Part shown: positions 1-10,734 of the stretch, one piece after another
Layout: each line of letters opens with the position of its first letter
Position numbering within the stretch: position 1 is the first letter of the stretch
From: Aedes albopictus
Lineage: Eukaryota > Arthropoda > Insecta > Diptera > Culicidae
DNA length: 64,000 nt
Direction: 5' to 3'
Assembly (NCBI RefSeq): GCF_035046485.1
Contig: NC_085137.1
Coordinates: 38,794,566-38,858,565 of the forward strand
Program-made: the position numbers and the translations under genes
The notes under the pieces: model-generated
Database searches by the model: none
Seen by the model: only the letters and a program-made list of their open reading frames with translations
What the model was told of the DNA's origin: nothing

Positions 1-566
1 TGAAGGCGGGTTTCTCGTGACTTTCGCCGCACAAGTTTTTCATATACCATATTTTTAAATTCAGCTTCTGAAATAAACTGTATATAGGTGATTGAATTTA
101 GATGTATCGAAATGACTGCTATGCACAGTGGTTCCATTTGTTCAGGGAAGCGGCCATAAATCATTTTCTTCGTTTTTTGAAGGGCAGAATCATTATTAAT
201 GACCAAAACTAGCATGTTATGACTAAAAAAAGATATATAAGTACGTTTTCTTGAACATCACTTGAAAAATATTAGCGTTGGACATTTTTATTAATAATAA
301 TGAAAATACCATTAAAAAGCTATATTTTGCACAGAAATCCGAAATAAAATATTTTCAATTATTATGAAGAAAGGGTCGAATAATATCAGTTTCTGCTGAG
401 TATAACGGGTTAAAACATCTATCACACGACAGCATCATAACAGATTCTTGTGAATAGTGTAAGTATAAGCATTATAATTGCGATTTTATTTTATCATTTT
501 ATTAGTAGGTTTTACAACTGCTGTAATAAAAATTATATAAATTAAAGAATTTCCTCAGAAATAAGG
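1..566. other. AT-rich sequence, nothing recognised
   Basis: No open reading frame of note, no repeat structure and no splice-framed coding segment was seen. Confidence 0.4.
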
Positions 567-812
567 TACCGTCAAGGCGTCATTCACCGTGGGGGCTCCA
601 TTCACCGTGTGCCTTCGAATATTTTTTTTCATTATTTCCATATTATGATTGAATGATATAACAATTTCCCTTCAATTTCACCAATAGAACATTGTATTGG
701 TGAAATTGAAGGGAAATTGTCATATCATTCAATCATAATATGGAAATAATGAAAAAATATTCGAAGGCACACGGTGAATGGAGCCCCCACGGTGAATGGC
801 GCCTTGACGGTA
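567..812. mobile_element. Near-perfect palindromic MITE with TA flanks
   Basis: The whole 246 bp is one inverted repeat. Arms of about 120 bp start CCGTCAAGGCG and end CGCCTTGACGG, and meet around a loop of under 15 bp near 690. The outermost bases are TA on both sides, the duplication expected of Tc1/mariner-type insertion. The arms differ by about one substitution and the length of one T-run, so they have diverged little. There is no coding capacity, so movement would depend on a transposase made elsewhere. Confidence 0.8.
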
Positions 813-2256
813 GTTATCATTGTCGAAACACAAAAAAATGATCACAAATCGAATTAGTATGTAAAGCTACAGTATCTAATAACCAATAGTAATGATTTTG
901 GAACAATAGTAGAATAGTTCAAGTACAGTATCAATTACTTCTTCAATTGCAAAATTTTCAACAATTATTCGGGATTATTTCACGATACGTACGTAAAAGG
1001 AAATTTGAAACTGTAAATATAATGCTAACTGTGTGTCAAACGATTAATGGGCCTACGTTTTAAAGTATTCAAGTATTTCCAGTCGTTTTTGTTTCTAGAA
1101 ATTGCAATGGAAATGCTATCCAGTAAAGAAGTACTTGGAATTTTAAACAAAGACAGCGCTAACCCAATTAAAGAAATTTATTCAAAAAGCGCTCTTTATT
1201 GCTATATATTCGACAATGGGCCTGCAATAGTATCAAAGAAATCAACTTGAATACAAAAAAATACGTAAATAAATTGATAAAATTGATAGGATATTTGGGA
1301 AGGGAATATGAAGAATTAGGTCCAGTAAATATTACTCAAAGAACGTATTTACTCCTTCGTCTTCCAGCACTACAGTTTTAGGCACTGGATGGATTTTGAG
1401 GAAATGTTAGCAATAAATGCGAAATTTCTTATCAAATTTGACCATTACAAAGGTAAGTTTCGACGAGGCCAGATGAGGATGGTTGTTATGAAATTACTCA
1501 TACCTCAAGCTATACCTCCAGAACTGTATTTTTTATAATTAAAAAAATAAAAACATTTACAAAGTATGTTTTCAAACAAAATATCCCTCAATTATTGCAA
1601 AAAGCATCGGATTATCTCCTGTAAAAAATTCAGTCATTTTGGTGCGCATTTCAGAAAGTTACAGAAGGTCTAGTATGTATGTATAATTTTGTAGTTATTT
1701 CAATAAATATTTTTATAAAAATAACAGGTAACTACCAATACATCCTGCAAACTTGTATGCAAATATTTGCAGCTACAACCTTCACAGATTGATTCTCCTA
1801 CTCAAATCTGATCATTTGATGGCTGACGATTGATTAAATGTGATTAAGAACATGTTTGAAATGTTACATGAAGTTTTATTATGTATATATTCTATTGGTA
1901 AAATTATGTGTCTATTACTCACATCTCCATTGGCTCAAAAACATCCAGTTACACTTCGTGGTGCTTTGAATTTGAAAGATAAACATCTATTCTGATTCTC
2001 TGCGTTGAAAACCATTTGAAAATCCATTTGGTTTTGTTATACGAGGACGCGGTGTACAACTCAAAAGTCATATACTTTTTTGACAAATTTTGAGAATACC
2101 AAATTGCATAACACTACTCACGCTCTCAAGCAAAATATGCAACAGAAACTTGCATAAAAAAGTATTTTCTGCATTCTTGGGAGCATCATTAATATATAAA
2201 AAATATACAAACTCATTCATTAGAGAATCAATTTTTCGATTTTTGGCCTATGGCGG
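813..2256. other. AT-rich sequence without recognised gene
   Basis: Short ORFs at 1047-1250 and 2090-2308 show no recognisable domain. A possible donor (AAAG|GTAAGT) at 1450-1459 sits in a short open stretch, but no protein family is recognised. The stretch may be old decayed repeat. Confidence 0.3.
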
Positions 2257-2355
2257 TACCACTGTGCTATGGGGTGCCCTAATTTCGTGCGGGTCCGCAT
2301 TTCGCTAACTGATCAGATTTGGAGATCATTATCATAGAAATAATTGTGCAGTTAT

Positions 2356-2396
2356 CCAAATTTCACTTTAGCTATACTACCTAAAGTGAAATTTGG
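2356..2396. repeat. Short perfect hairpin
   Basis: A 15-bp arm (CCAAATTTCACTTTA) at 2356-2370 is exactly inverted at 2382-2396 around an 11-base loop. It lies inside the MITE at 2259-2671 and is probably part of that element's structure. Confidence 0.6.
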
Positions 2397-2433
2397 AGAA
2401 TGCAACAATTCATTTCACAATTATGATCTCGTG

Positions 2434-2632
2434 TCGCATCGTGCTAAGGAGCGCGGGTTCGATTCCCGCCGCAGCTGTCAGGAAAAGTTTTCGGCTGTGC
2501 CACTGGGCGTTGCATGCTAGTCCGTTGTCTAGTGTCGTGCTTCCTTCAAAGAGCAAATAGCTCACTGGAAGCACTAAACGTGTCTGTGTTTAAAAAAAAA
2601 ATAAAAAAAAAAACAAAAAACAAAAAAAAATT
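2434..2632 (+). mobile_element. 5'-truncated tRNA-derived SINE, Feilai-like
   Basis: The segment contains a pol III B box (GGTTCGATTCCC at about 2457) and ends in a long A-rich tail. It matches, in opposite orientation, the fuller copy at 49352-49573 over the tRNA-related region, the middle (CAGTGAGC-like) and the tail. Homology starts just upstream of the B box, so the A-box end is missing and this copy could not drive its own pol III transcription. The family name is from memory of Aedes Feilai. Confidence 0.75.
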
Positions 2633-3099
2633 AGCAAATTAGGACCTGCATGAAATTAGGGCACCCCACGGTAAAAAAGTCAGTTATTATTTTTGTTCTT
2701 TCAGCTCTTATTCCCAGCAAAACAATATGTAACAAATTTTGTAATTCAGCTATTCAATTTTAATGGCAAAACATGATCTTCTTTTGACATTGCCTTCTGA
2801 CCGGGTGGAAATAATCATACTCTACTCCTTTCTAGCTGCGCTTATGTTTTCGGTATCCGACCTTTGCGGACGATATTTTGGCCGGCCAATTGCGTAATCA
2901 AATGTACAGAGCTAGTATTATTCGGTAAGCAAACATAGCACTTGTCATGTGTAGGCCTAAGCTTTTGTATCGAAGGCTCCAAATATCTCTGCATCAAAAA
3001 TTCATTGCAGCTGTCCTTCGGTTTGCCTTTTTCAAGATGACCTAAATTGAATCTTTTGATAGTGGTTGTTTGTAGTGGGGGTGTATGCCGGAATGACAA

Positions 3100-3593
3100 T
3101 GCACAGTGGTCCACGAACCAGATTTACGAGGAAAGATGCGGAATGACGTAGCAACAATCTCAGCGCACGAAAATGTGCGTTTTTGGAAGCTCTAAAAGTG
3201 GTTCTTTGACGACTTTGAAGAGAATATTGAAACAAAAAAGTTAGAGCGATGAAACGATTTGTTCTAGCGTCACCCTATGGAAACTATGGGAAAATGCTCA
3301 AAATTTGGGCAAAACAGTTTTTTCGCTTTATCTTTTTCATTTCAATTTTCTCAATTTGGTTTCCAATTTCTGTGAAAATATGGACCACCCTAATTTTCAT
3401 GTACATTGGAAAGAGGGCCATATTATTAGCAACGACTTTGTAGAAGACCATATTTGTCTAAAAATTCATTTGAAGGCGCTGCATGCATCTTTCCTCGTAA
3501 TTTTTTTTTCTTTTTTATTTAGAGATTTTCTGCCGTAGGCAGGTTCATCCCGAAAAAAAATCCTCGTAAATCTAGTTCGTGGACCATTGTGCA
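3100..3593. mobile_element. MITE with about 33-bp terminal inverted repeats
   Basis: The left end reads TGCACAGTGGTCCACGAACC and the right end is its reverse complement with two differences; homology continues inward to ATTTACGAGGA. The interior is AT-rich and noncoding. The right inverted repeat is interrupted by a 60-bp retroposed insertion (3501-3560). The target duplication is not clear. Confidence 0.7.
3501..3560 (-). mobile_element. Tiny retroposed 3' tail with 9-bp target duplication
   Basis: TCCTCGTAA occurs on both sides (3492-3500 and 3561-3569), flanking 60 bp. On the minus strand this reads as a short unique stretch (about GATGAACCTGCCTACGGCAG) followed by AAATAAAAAAG and an A-run. 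This is the signature of an extremely 5'-truncated LINE or SINE copy. The parent element is not identifiable from 60 bp. Confidence 0.75.
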
Positions 3594-4625
3594 GTGGGCA
3601 TTCTGCTTGACAAAGTCATAGCCCAAATGCGAACTGAGAGTCATCATTGCAGGAGTTAGTGTTTCGAACCCACACTAACGTCAGTTTCATCATCAATAGA
3701 GATCCAAGATGATGAAATACCTGTAAATAAAGAAAGAAAAAAAAAACGAATAAGGTTGTTTTATCTTTTTAAATAATTTCAATGATTTGTTATGAAGACC
3801 TGCTAGCAAAGCTTTGAATAAAAGGATTAAATTGACAGTACGATGGAAAAGGAACTTGTCGCCCTAACAGAAGAATATGAACAAAAATATATAGAGCACG
3901 TAACATCGATTACTCACCGAATAAATTAAGAAAAATCCACAATCTGCATTAAGTTTTCTCCAATAAGTCAGTGCACAAACTTTGCCCCGCAAACCTTTCC
4001 TCAAGCACCACAACACCGACCACACCTGGGTCATAAATTTTGACCACGTCATTCCGTGGTCTGGTCTGGTCTGTTGGTGTTATGTGCGGTGTCCTTTAAG
4101 AGTTTATGTGCCAAAACCACCCGGCAACTTGTTCTAGTCTGGCCGGCCGGCGAAAGCAACACGGAGAAAGCCAAAGTTTAGCCCTTCAAGTTGAAGATGG
4201 TCGAACCCATCAGGAACAGCTAGGTCGGTCGGTTGGCTCACGGTTGCTTCAAATCGACAAAGTTTATAATTTGAAAACTAACTTCCTCCGGCGAAGTTTT
4301 GACAATAATGCTGGCGCAGGAGTGCCGGCTTGAGAAAACAATAATAAGGTTTGGTTCGTCAATTGTGTTTTTTGGGAAGCGATTATGAGGACAAAGTTTC
4401 TTGATTTACCGAAAGATTGAATACATTTGTTTGAACATTTGTCTTTACGATTTATTTCTCTTTCAAATTCAGTCTCCAGGTATTCTCAGTGTCTGATAAA
4501 TTTGATATTTATTTCATTTTTCATGGCTGCGTGTTCACCGTCAAAACTACATGGGCTCAAGCTCTAGCAACTACAAGGGTGATTTTTTTTTCTTTCAGCT
4601 TATTACATTATATAAATCCTTTTGC

Positions 4626-4666
4626 AGATCCTAGTTATAAAATATGACATTTTGTAACTAGGATCT
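4626..4666. repeat. 41-bp near-perfect hairpin
   Basis: Arms AGATCCTAGTTATAAAAT and its reverse complement pair at 17 of 18 positions around a 5-base loop. No flanking duplication was seen, and it is too short to classify. Confidence 0.5.
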
Positions 4667-5775
4667 ACTAGTCCGAGCATCTTGAAAACACTGAAAATTC
4701 TTTTGGGTAAACATACATTCGTAAGCATTATTTATATTTATATTTACAGAATATAAAGAAAATGACACAATTAATACAATGACCAAACTCACTATTGGTG
4801 AGCTCGTTCCAAATTTAATAGAAAAAAAAACCTACTCACGGCAGACTTTTTCTTGTCTACTACATTGTTTACATCCAAGTCCATATTTAAAAAGAATAAA
4901 AATCAATATTAATTAGAGCATGCGTGAAAGCCGTCGAGATGCAGAGTAGAGCTTGGTCTCTAGCAGCAATTAGCGTCACACTAACATTCCTACCTTTATC
5001 CGATGACCGGTGATGAACGTGGCCGTTACTGAGTTTAGAATTCTCAAACATGCTTATATATTTATGACGGTGAGGAGGCCGTTTTTTTATTTCTTCTGCA
5101 ATTCGGTCAATCCACGGAGTAATACTTATTAATTATACGATCATCTATGCTCAGTTGCATAAGAAAATTGTGCTGCGAAACGAAATAAGACACTTCTCAG
5201 AAAAAAGTGCATTAAATAAGTCGTTGTCATTGTTGCCCCATGCCCATGAATCTTGTTACAATAAACAACACACCTCGCTGAGTAACACCGCCGCCGAGCT
5301 ATATCAAGATGTTTGACAAGCTGAACATTCTTAAAACAACTATCTTAACTATGAGTTCACCATCATCATCCCTCCATTGTTTACTTCCACTGTGAAAACA
5401 GACGGTATTCTGTATTTGTATACAGCCGAAAGCAGCTTCTTTCTAAATATTTATCTTAAGCCAGTTGCTCGGTTGGTTGTGACTTGTAATACGAACCGCG
5501 AAGCCGAGTAAACATCCAGTTTGCTCGTTCGTTCCATCGCAGCCAGTAACAGCAACGGTTCATCCGTTCAAGGGCACCAGTCCACCATCATCGGATTACG
5601 CAATCAACCGGCGCACTTGAACCTCAGCGAGCAATCGGAACATACGGCCGGGGTACGCACTCACACCAAGACCCATCCGCCATCCGTAATGACCTTCTTT
5701 GGATTCCCTTCGATTTGGCTGCTGGTGCGGTGCGCGATTCGCTCCAACAACGCAGCTATTAATCTAAATATTTTA

Positions 5776-5801
5776 CCACACCACACACACACACACACAC
5801 A
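5776..5801 (+). repeat. (CA)n microsatellite
   Basis: An uninterrupted CA run of about ten units follows CACAC. Confidence 0.9.
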
Positions 5802-6165
5802 ATTCGAATGCTAGGTAATTGGCCCGGTCGAGGTTCGCAGAGAGAGATGTAGCGGTTCACGACGGAGGGGTTTCCTGTCCTGGAGAGAATACACGCATTT
5901 TGGTCCACTTTATTCGATTCCCTGCGGATGCGGCGGCAGAGTGTGGTTAAGCGATGCCATACCGCCGTCGGCGATTCACGGCAGGTGAGATTTGGGAGGC
6001 TGTGCTTTCCGTTTGCCTGAAGCTGAACTTTCGATAACAGAAGAGCATAGAAGGCCGGAATCCTGAGAAATCACTATTGGTAAACTGTGGGCAAAAACAT
6101 GCGTTGGTATGGCTAAACTGAATCATCGTCCTAATCCACCAAGATTTTTTTTTGAATATTTTTAA

Positions 6166-6254
6166 CCCTTATGTGGCCGGCAGGGTACCCGGGTACCCAG
6201 CACCCATTTAAAATACACGGTGTAGAAAAAAGCAAAAAGCCGGCCACATAACGG
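6166..6254. mobile_element. 89-bp MITE with TTAA target duplication
   Basis: TTAA flanks both ends (6162-6165 and 6255-6258). The termini are CCCTTATGTGGCCGGC and GCCGGCCACATAACGG, a 16-bp inverted repeat with one mismatch. TTAA plus terminal CCC/GGG is the piggyBac insertion signature. The interior contains another small palindrome around GGGTACCCGGGTACCC. It has no coding capacity. Confidence 0.75.
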
Positions 6255-6452
6255 TTAATAATATCCATTTTAATTTACAGCTAATTCTACACTTAAAAAT
6301 CGCCAAGATATTTTACAAAAACATCGGAATTTTCAATCTGATACTTCCAAAATCCAACAAACTTAATCCCATACGAAAGGCACAATTATTCTATTTATAA
6401 TTTGCCACAAGGTGATCCTAATTAATCCAGATTATCCAGTGCGAATCGAATA

Positions 6453-6750
6453 CAGTAGGTTTTCGGTTTTATCAAGGTAAACAAAAAAAAAAAAAAAAAA
6501 TACCGTGAATTTAGCAAAACGAAAAATAAATGTATTGTTATTTATTCAAAATCGATAAACTTCAAAATTAATGAACCATAGTTCACGTTTTGTAGCAGTG
6601 GAATGGGCTATTTTATAATGCTTTCATATTGATTTCGGAATGTTTTTGAACAAGTGTGATAAAAACGAAATGAAAATCGTGATAAAATCGAAAGAAAAAC
6701 CGTGAATTTGAACGAGTAGTGATTAAAATGATAAAACCGAAACGCCACTG
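6453..6750. mobile_element. TA-flanked MITE, TIR CAGTRG..TTTCGGTTTTATC
   Basis: The left end CAGTAGGTTTTCGGTTTTAT and right end ATAAAACCGAAACGCCACTG are inverted repeats of about 22 bp, bounded by TA at 6451-6452 and 6751-6752. CAGT termini with a TA duplication fit the Tc1/mariner/pogo group. The interior is AT-rich and repeats CGTGA and GATAAAA motifs on both sides. Confidence 0.65.
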
Positions 6751-6883
6751 TACAATCAAAAGTGAGGTTTTGGTAGTAAAACATCACATAAAAATATTGA
6801 AAGATGTTAATAAATTAACTTCGATGATTTTGGAACGTTTTCGGCTCTTTCAGTCTTTTAATCAGTTAAAACGCTTACAGTAA

Positions 6884-7012
6884 GGACCCGATTTTGTTAG
6901 CCCCATTCTGCGACCACTAACTCGCTCTCGTTATCTTAAGATCAAACTTACACAAATTAATTAATGGTTATCATCAAACTACAGCTTAAATGCAGAACAT
7001 AAAGGCATTTTT
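6884..7012 (+). mobile_element. Partial MITE end (GACCCGATTTTGTTAGCCCC family)
   Basis: The start resembles the inner part of the palindrome at 54674-54988: the motif GACCCGATTTTGTYAGCCCC, then a TCTCGTTATCTTA-like stretch and ATCAAACTACAGCT. Only one end is seen here, so the copy is truncated or its other half is degraded. Confidence 0.55.
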
Positions 7013-7014
7013 GA

Positions 7015-7476
7015 GCTTCTTCAGTAATTTCGTATAAAATTTCAACAACTATTCCATTAAATAAGAAATCCTGTAGCAATTCATTCGAGAATTACTTCTG
7101 AAATATCTTATTTGCTTTAGCAATTCCTTTATAAATTTCTTGGAAAATTTTCAAACGATTCCTACGGAAGTTGATTAGATAACTCATTCGGCCTTTTTTG
7201 GAAATTCATTGGGAAATTCTCTCGGTAAACTTCTTGGGATGTTCAGTGGTAGTGTCTTTAAAATTCACTTTAGCAGATTTTTTTCTAAAAATTCTTTGGA
7301 AATTGATTCAGCAATTTCTATGGAATTTATTTTATAATTTTCTTCGGAAATTACTTCGACAATTCTTTTGGGATTTTTGTACTTCAATTGTTGCGGAAAG
7401 TTTTTTGGCAATGGGAATTAAATTCAGCAACATTTTTGAAAATTAATCAAGCAGTTTTTTCGTGGTTTCATTTAGC
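7015..7476 (+). repeat. Degenerate 12-bp tandem array, TTC orientation
   Basis: Units resembling TTCCTTCAGAAA follow each other at about 12-bp spacing with heavy substitution. The array is interrupted at 7477 by a hAT-like element and resumes at 8562. Confidence 0.6.
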
Positions 7477-8561
7477 CAGAGGTTCCCAAACTGTTTGCTA
7501 CCGCAGCGCCTTTTAAAATTTTCAAAACTAGCGCGGCGCACCAACAAATTATATCAAGAAGTTTCATCATTTTAACATTTGGTCGGCGTAAAGTATGACC
7601 GTATCATGCGTTTTTCAATAATTTTGGGAAAGTGCCTGCCGAAAAGTTCAGTACTGTAGAATTCCTTTGCTTATTTTTGCCTTCCAAAAATCCGCCTAGT
7701 CCACTCTAATTTACTGCCGACCACTTTCAGTCAAAAATTTCAAATACAAATCTCAAACCTTTAACCTTCTTATAATAAAAAATAGATTTTTCAAAAAGGA
7801 TTTAAAAAAAAATTGCTGGAAAATTGACAAACTATGAATTTGCTAAATAAAAGGAGGTTTGTCAAATTTTAAGAAAAAAAATAATAAAAATAGATTGCTT
7901 AGAGCCTGTGATTGTGACGGCGATGGCTAATTTTTTTTTCGTTATCGTGCAAGAGGAGCACAACCAAAAAAAGAAGCGTGCACGAAATCGACATACACAT
8001 TGCCGCAGAATTGTTTTGAGATAGTGATGTTGGTAAAAATGTATTCCCAAAACATTTGATACAGCATGAAGACCGGGAGGTTGACAGTAATGATTCTTGA
8101 AAGAATTTCAAAAAGATCCTTGAAATTTAAACTGCAAATTACAAGCTATTGACAAAATCGAAAACTACGCTGAATCTTAAAAAACCAAAATAATAATTTC
8201 AGAATCTTAAACGCAATTTTCGGAACTCCGGAAATTTAAAAATTTGGTTTCATGATGATATTAGATTTTGAATTCGTAGAACATTCGATGATTTCGAAAT
8301 ATCTATTTTCAAACTAAAAGATGTAGAGAGAGGTAACTTTCTTTCTAAGTCTTCCTCTAAAAGCCAAGACGTTGGAATACAATAAAAAGACTGTATGGCG
8401 ATTCAAGTTTTACTAAACTAAACAAAAAAACAGCAGAAAAGATTTTTCTGTTTCAGATAATAAGAGTTTGTTCCTTTCATTTTGGCTTAAGAGCCTGCGA
8501 CGCACCTGAAAAGTGTTCACGGCGCACCAGGGCGCCGCGGCGCACAGTTTGGGAAGCACTG
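7477..8561. mobile_element. Non-autonomous hAT-like element, 1085 bp
   Basis: The termini CAGAGGTTCCCAAACTG and CAGTTTGGGAAGCACTG are inverted repeats of the classic hAT type. Subterminal GC-rich motifs (CAGCGCC, GGCGCACC) also recur inverted. Flanking octamers CATTTAGC (7469-7476) and CATTTCGC (8562-8569) agree at 7 of 8 positions, the 8-bp duplication expected of hAT. The interior has only short ORFs and no transposase domain. Confidence 0.8.
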
Positions 8562-8965
8562 CATTTCGCAGTTTCTTTTGATGTTTTGCCAGGAATCCCT
8601 ATTGGTGTTTTTGGCAATTCCTTTTAAAAGTCTTTCGATAGTTCCATCGAAAATTCATTCATCAATTTCTTCATAAGTAACTCGAGCATTTTAACACAAT
8701 TTCTCCGTCGGTTTCTTTTGAAAATCCATCGGAATTTCTTTTAATCCTTAATGCATTATTTTAGACACTCCCAATTTTTCGAGACAATTACTGAAAAAAA
8801 ATTAATAGAATTGCCGGAGAAAAACTCAAAGGAATTACCGAAACATTCTCGAAAAGCAAAGCCAAGAAATTTCCATAGAACATTACAAAAAATGTTTTAA
8901 AGCATTTGCCAATTGTGTTGCCACAACAATTGACAAAGGGAATCCCAAAGAAATTGCTGAAAACC
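8562..8965. repeat. 12-bp array resuming, switching orientation near 8790
   Basis: TTC-rich units run to about 8780; from about 8800 GAA-rich units (GCCGGAGAAAAACTC style) take over. Together with 7015-7476 this is one array split by the hAT insertion. Confidence 0.55.
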
Positions 8966-9589
8966 TATCTGATAGCGTACGGGCGGGACCCTTAGTACGT
9001 TGTGTGATTTTTTATGAAATAAAACACGATCCATCCTGCCATAGCGGAAGCATCAATATTACTATGTTTATTAACACAGATTATTACAGTTGTACATAAA
9101 CATAGGCATAGGACGGTGGTATATATAATGGACGTTTGCTGGAGAAATTCTCAATATGTAAATTTGGCTTCGAAATTATAGAAAGAAATTATCGGTGAAA
9201 ATTTTAAAAAAATGCCGGAAAAATTCTCTACAGAATTTCAAAGTGAATTTACAAAATAATTTTTGTACGAATTTTCAGAGAAGTTTTAAAATAAATTCCA
9301 AAGATATTGCCAGATAAATAACAAAGACTTCACTTTGAAAGAAATCAGGGTAAAATGCTGAAGGAATCCACCAAACGCAGTGAACGAAACTGAGAAGACT
9401 ACAAGTGATAGTCGCAATACGCGTATCTGTCAAAGGATAAGCATTAGAGGGCGGAATTAAAAGGTATAAAACGGATTGCCTAATACTAAAGAGATCCGGC
9501 AAAGACGATGCTAACTGATGTGTGCCGAATCAGATGTTCCGTTTTTGGCAACAAGGTCCGCAATTTTCAGACGGCAAAACGGTATTAAT
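8966..9589. other. Mixed sequence with a short GAA-oriented array
   Basis: 9120-9310 is another GAA-oriented piece of the 12-bp family. A TATA-like GGTATAAAAC at 9460-9469 suggests a decayed element promoter, but no element ends were found. Confidence 0.3.
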
Positions 9590-10335
9590 GCACAGATTCC
9601 TATCAACGTTTCTTCTGGCATACTTTTAGGAAATCCCAAGGAATTCGTCTATGCAATCACTTAGAACTACCCAAGAACTTAGGATTCCCCAAGAAGTTCC
9701 ATCTGGAATTCTTCCAGGATATCTCGTGCCACTTGGTTATCTCTTGGAATTCGATGAAAATTTTTCGAGGAAGGAGTTTCTGACCCCTGGGATTGTTCCC
9801 CTGAAATTTCTTCTGGAGCTTCTTTGGGGATTATTTCAGGAATTCCACCAGAAACCGGCATTCGTTAAGAAAGTCATTCTGGGTCATAACAAAGACATCC
9901 TGTAGGAATTCATGCAAAAATTGCATTTGAGACTCATCTAGACTGTCCTTCCGCAAGTCTTACAGGATTTCCTTCTATTCTTCAGATTTTCCTTTGGTTA
10001 TTCATCCAAGATTAATTTTAGAAGCCCGTCCAGAAATTATTTCTGTTGTTTTTCCAGGAGTTCCTCCATGATTCCTCCAGATTTTCTTTCTGGAATTCCT
10101 TTCCTTCATAGTTCCTTCTGGAACTGTGATTTTGAATACTTCCAAGAGATTTTGCTGGATTTTACCTTTGTTCGTTTTATGTAGTTTATTCAGGCAGGGT
10201 TTTCAGAAGTTTCTAGGTGATTAGTTTAGGAACCCAGCGGAAGTTGATTTTGGGAATCTCCAGGAGTACTTTCTGCAAATCATCGAGACATTTTTCCTGG
10301 GAGCCCTCCCAGTGTTCTCCTTTCTCCTGGAATCC
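9590..10335 (+). repeat. 12-bp array, mainly TTC orientation
   Basis: Units such as TTCTTCCAGGAT and TTCCTCCATGAT recur at 12-bp spacing. The 84-codon ORF at 9651-9905 and its antisense partner are products of this periodicity. Confidence 0.6.
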
Positions 10336-10734
10336 TTCATTGCCGTTCTACGCACAATTGTGATGATTTGATGTAACAGGCAGGGTGTCTAGACAAAATA
10401 AAACTACTTAGGTATTCCAGGTTTTTCCAAAGGGGAATTTGAAAACTTTATAATTAAAAAATAACTCCAAATTTAAGTTAAATTTACTTTTCAAAAACTA
10501 TACAAAAATATCCTCAGAAATTAGTGGCAGTAAAATGCGCAAGTATCCACCCAAGATATCCGACTGAATAGCTGGATTCTTCTAAGTGATTTTTTGCTAA
10601 CCTCCTTCGAAAAAAAAACAAAGATCGGTAGATTTCTCTCAGAATTCTTTTGGATTCGAAATTTATTCGAATATTCCATCGAAAATTTATTTTAATAAGG
10701 AAGATCAAAGAAATTAGAAAACAAAAACAATCCA

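Larger units (their letters stand above)
2259..2671. mobile_element. TA-flanked MITE interrupted by a SINE
   Basis: Both ends carry TGGGGTGCCCTAATTTC-type terminal inverted repeats (about 2271 on the left, RC at 2651-2668) followed inward by GCRGGTCC. The element is bounded by TA at 2257-2258 and 2672-2673. The left terminus has about nine extra bases compared with the right. A Feilai-like SINE sits inside it, so the MITE is the older of the two. Confidence 0.65.
3594..6161. other. Repeat-poor block, possible regulatory or untranslated sequence
   Basis: This stretch is richer in GC-containing, non-repetitive sequence than its surroundings, especially 4010-4340 and 5480-5960. The 97-codon open frame at 5521-5814 runs into a CA microsatellite and shows no domain. 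No exon can be assigned. It may hold enhancers or a noncoding exon of a flanking gene. Confidence 0.3.
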
